This document shows, piece by piece, positions 6,672 through 7,769 of a stretch of 7,769 nt of DNA. Where the stretch lies: contig JAFAVN010000176.1 in the NCBI GenBank assembly GCA_019242435.1, positions 1 to 7,769 of the forward strand. Direction: 5' to 3'. The position numbers were made by a program, and so were the translations under genes. The notes beneath the pieces are model-generated. The model did not search any database. It saw nothing but the letters and a program-made list of their open reading frames with translations, and was not told the origin of the DNA. The stretch's first letter is position 1; the number at the start of each line of letters is the position of its first letter. Source of the DNA: Verrucomicrobiota bacterium. Its GTDB lineage: Bacteria; Verrucomicrobiota; Verrucomicrobiia; Chthoniobacterales; JAFAMB01.

Positions 6672-6880
6672 AGATCTTTATAGATCCAAACGCAAAAAAA
6701 AAGACCGGAGGAGCGGTATCTGTTTGGGAAGATGGTAACCTTCGGGTGCATTGCCTTGGATGCCGCTCCTAGCGGAGCTCATCGCTTCTACGTTACGATT
6801 GCTATAAAGATTTAGCTCCTACGGAGCCGCTCTTGGGCCCGCCTAAAACAGGGGTCGGGAAAAACCGGCCTCACGTTTTC
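6657..6880. repeat. Palindrome-rich repeat, copy A (core 6657-6828 plus hairpin tail)
   Basis: The ends form an inverted repeat. The left end is the palindrome GGCTCCGGAGGAGCC (6657-6671) followed by ATCTTTATAG (6674-6683). The right end is CTATAAAGAT (6802-6811) followed by GCTCCTACGGAGCC (6815-6828). A second, inner inverted pair flanks the centre (GGAGGAGCGGTATC near 6707-6720 and its partner at 6758-6779). The centre carries a TTCG-capped hairpin (6734-6755, ACC/GGT stem with a bulge). Compared with copy B, six bases (AGCTCC) are missing at 6706/6707, removing one palindrome arm. The tail hairpin (6845-6879) pairs AAAAC/GTTTT and GGTCGG/CCGGCC. No ORF is credible. Confidence 0.88.
6694..6717 (-). 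terminator. Second terminator-like hairpin, minus strand (copy A)
   Basis: On the minus strand ACCG, a 6-nt loop and CGGT (6717-6704) form a short stem, followed by C and nine T (6702-6694). The stem is short because of the 6-bp deletion relative to copy B, so efficiency is doubtful. Confidence 0.35.
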
Positions 6881-6898
6881 TTAAGCTACAAACCAGCT

Positions 6899-6923
6899 CG
6901 AGAAAAACCGTCTCACACTTTTT
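6899..6923 (+). repeat. Extra copy of the repeat tail motif in the spacer between copies A and B
   Basis: CGAGAAAAACCG, then CTCACAC and TTTTT. The same motif ends copy A (6856-6880) and copy B (7140-7161), so the spacer seems to hold a leftover tail. The stem-forming bases are poorly kept here. Confidence 0.5.
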
Positions 6924-6933
6924 AACAGAAAAC

Positions 6934-7160
6934 GGCTCCGGAGGAGCCGGATCTTTATAGATCCCGACGCAAAAAAAAAGACCAGCTCCGGAGGAGCGGT
7001 ATCTGTTCGGGAAGATGGTAACCTTCGGGTGCATTGCCTTGGATGCCGCTCCTAGCGGAGCTCATCGCTTCTAGGTTACGGTTGCTATAAAGATTTAGCT
7101 CCTACGGAGCCAGTCTTGGGCTCGGATAAAACAGGGTGGCGAGAAACCACCTCACGTTTT
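6934..7160. repeat. Palindrome-rich repeat, copy B (core 6934-7111 plus hairpin tail)
   Basis: Direct repeat of copy A, offset by 277 bp and about 95% identical through the core. All four GCTCC...GGAGC palindromes are complete: 6934-6948, 6985-6997, within 7041-7062, and 7098-7111. Other parts are ATCTTTATAG (6951-6960), extended to the hairpin GGATCT-TTAT-AGATCC, and its inverted partner CTATAAAGAT (7085-7094). The tail hairpin (7128-7160) pairs AAAAC/GTTTT and GGTGG/CCACC. The apical stem differs in sequence from copy A but still pairs. Confidence 0.88.
6971..7000 (-). terminator. Terminator-like hairpin, minus strand (copy B)
   Basis: On the minus strand ACCGCTCC, loop TCC and GGAGC-T-GGT form an 8-bp stem with one bulged T, followed by C and nine T (6979-6971). 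This is a good intrinsic-terminator candidate and stronger than its counterpart in copy A. Confidence 0.5.
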
Positions 7161-7173
7161 TCGACGGCCTGCC

Positions 7174-7214
7174 AGGATGAGGCTTTGCGCGGCCGGCTAA
7201 GGTGAGGTTTTGCG
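7174..7214 (-). repeat. Two degenerate tail-motif copies in inverted orientation
   Basis: AGGATGAGGCTTTGCG (7174-7189) and AGGTGAGGTTTTGCG (7200-7214) are direct repeats of each other. Read on the minus strand (CGCAAAACCTCACCT) they resemble the CGAGAAACCACCTCACG tail of copy B. The kinship is suggestive rather than proven. Confidence 0.4.
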
Positions 7215-7281
7215 AGCCCCTAGAAGAGAGACCGTGTGGGTCTTGTTAATTCAGGGCTTGGAATTGTGGCAACGTTGTGGC

Positions 7282-7378
7282 GCGCTTTCAGCGCTAGGCC
7301 TTTCTTCGTTTCCTGCCTAGGGCTACGCCCCAGAGGCTTCTATGATGAGTCGCGGCTTTGCCGCTGCTTTCCGCTCAT
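7282..7378. repeat. Cluster of short GC-rich hairpins
   Basis: Successive perfect stems: GCGCT-TTC-AGCGC (7282-7294), CTAGGC/GCCTAG (7294-7299, 7315-7320), GGGC-TAC-GCCC (7320-7330) and GCGGC-TTT-GCCGC (7352-7364). The last is enclosed by ATGAG/CTCAT (7345-7349, 7374-7378). Three-nucleotide loops recur. The make-up is REP-like and differs from the GCTCC family to its left. No coding signal is seen. Confidence 0.7.
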
Positions 7379-7408
7379 TAATTTGCTAGGCTTCTCGACC
7401 CGAAAAAA

Positions 7409-7435
7409 ATCTGGGTAATCCGCGTAATCTGCGGA
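7409..7435 (+). repeat. Three tandem copies of a 9-nt unit
   Basis: ATCTGGGTA, ATCCGCGTA and ATCTGCGGA lie head to tail directly after a run of seven A. Each adjacent pair differs at two or three positions. Function is unknown, and the stretch from here to 7534 shows nothing else that I can recognise. Confidence 0.6.
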
Positions 7436-7534
7436 TATAAATTGTTCGTACACCGCCCAAGGCTTCCGCCAGCCCGCTGACTTATGCCTCCATTAGAAAG
7501 CTCCGGCAGATTTCACCGAACTTGTCACGTCACA

Positions 7535-7551
7535 CCGGAGGGGAGCCGCTT
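7535..7551 (+). repeat. Fragment shared with element 1
   Basis: CCGGAGGGGAGCCGCTT is identical to 1262-1278 in the left arm of element 1. No second arm or heptamer array was found next to it, so it looks like an isolated remnant or a solo unit. Its GGAGGGG could act as a ribosome-binding site for the following frame. Confidence 0.6.
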
Positions 7552-7553
7552 GA

Positions 7554-7769
7554 TTGAGAACGGCTACAAGTTATTTATGCGACGGTACACTAGAAGGGCG
7601 CCAATCGGCGGCCCGACTTCACCAAGCCTATGTCGTGGCTCCGGCCCTGGAGACGAATCCTGAATTCTTGCCTCAGGTGAAGAAAATTGAAAACGTAATG
7701 GCGTCCGAGCCGTCTAATCGAAGGAGTCCTGCTTGGACATCGAGAGAAAACCGAGATCTATGGCAAAAA
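7554..7769 (+). CDS. Possible partial coding region running off the right edge
   Basis: An uninterrupted 72-codon frame from TTG 7554 to the window end, preceded by an in-frame stop at 7551-7553. The translation has natural composition, including GRQSAARLHQAYVVAPALE, then NPEFLPQVKKIE, and later ATG 7698 (M-A-S-E-P-S). The middle loosely resembles one helical TPR-like unit, but I do not recognise the protein. GGAGGGG lies about 10 nt before the TTG, which supports a start there, although that sequence belongs to a repeat. The frame could instead be the tail of a gene broken by repeat insertion. Other frames here are closed. Confidence 0.4.
   Translation, partial: MRTATSYLCDGTLEGRQSAARLHQAYVVAPALETNPEFLPQVKKIENVMASEPSNRRSPAWTSRENRDLWQK

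Noticed and set aside
6103..6738. 211-codon plus-strand open frame opposite the TPR gene
   Set aside because: It is antisense to regular TPR repeats and then runs into repeat DNA, so it is a shadow of the repetitive coding strand.
6734..6755. Riboswitch or known structured RNA around the TTCG-capped hairpin
   Set aside because: The stem is short and bulged, no known aptamer pattern was recognised, and it sits at the centre of a mobile-looking repeat.
6657..7160. CRISPR-like arrangement
   Set aside because: There are only two long copies, with internal inverted repeats and no regular short repeat-spacer pattern; no cas genes are present.
7236..7418. 60-codon plus-strand open frame across the hairpin cluster
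   Set aside because: It lies across a run of palindromes, and its Cys/Arg/Leu-rich translation is an artefact of the GC-rich hairpins.

Overview
The window looks like bacterial chromosome of moderate GC, probably from a free-living Gram-negative. The signal-peptide proteins, the ArnT-like membrane glycosyltransferase and above all the dense intergenic repeats (7-nt tandem arrays, GCTCC/GGAGC palindromes) fit a Verrucomicrobiota or related PVC-group genome. That taxonomic guess is inference and no marker here proves it.

Layout, left to right. Positions 69-1206 hold prfB (release factor 2) with an intact programmed +1 frameshift site. Convergent to it, 2184-1516 encodes a PAP2-family membrane phosphatase. 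Between them lies a 328-bp inverted-repeat element. Divergent from the PAP2 gene, 2290-3735 encodes a GT39/ArnT-like membrane glycosyltransferase. It is followed in the same direction by a secreted DUF4412-like protein (3860-4555) and a Maf nucleotide pyrophosphatase (4552-5139), which overlap by 4 nt. A convergent TPR-repeat exported protein fills 6579-5320. The last 1.2 kb (6580-7769) is mostly a repeat island: two 172/178-bp palindrome-rich elements in tandem, a recurrent hairpin-and-T-run tail motif, a run of short GC-rich hairpins and a 9-nt tandem repeat. A reading frame runs off the right edge (7554-7769).

The main finding is that three intergenic spaces (1204-1531, 3731-3818, 5133-5288) hold elements with one architecture. 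Tandem 7-nt units on the left are mirrored by the same units in inverted orientation on the right, enclosing unrelated, hairpin-bearing cores. Four gene stop codons (prfB, the PAP2 gene, the glycosyltransferase gene, maf) lie inside these heptamer arrays. Because 7 is not a multiple of 3, stop-containing units close several frames for translation entering from either side. The second finding is the stack of terminator-like hairpins on the minus strand just upstream of the TPR gene, supplied by the tandem repeats.

Functional links are modest. The PAP2 phosphatase and the ArnT-like transferase form a divergent pair plausibly concerned with lipid-linked sugars or lipid A, and the DUF4412-like gene and maf are probably translationally coupled. 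No phage genes, transposase, CRISPR array, rRNA or tRNA were seen.
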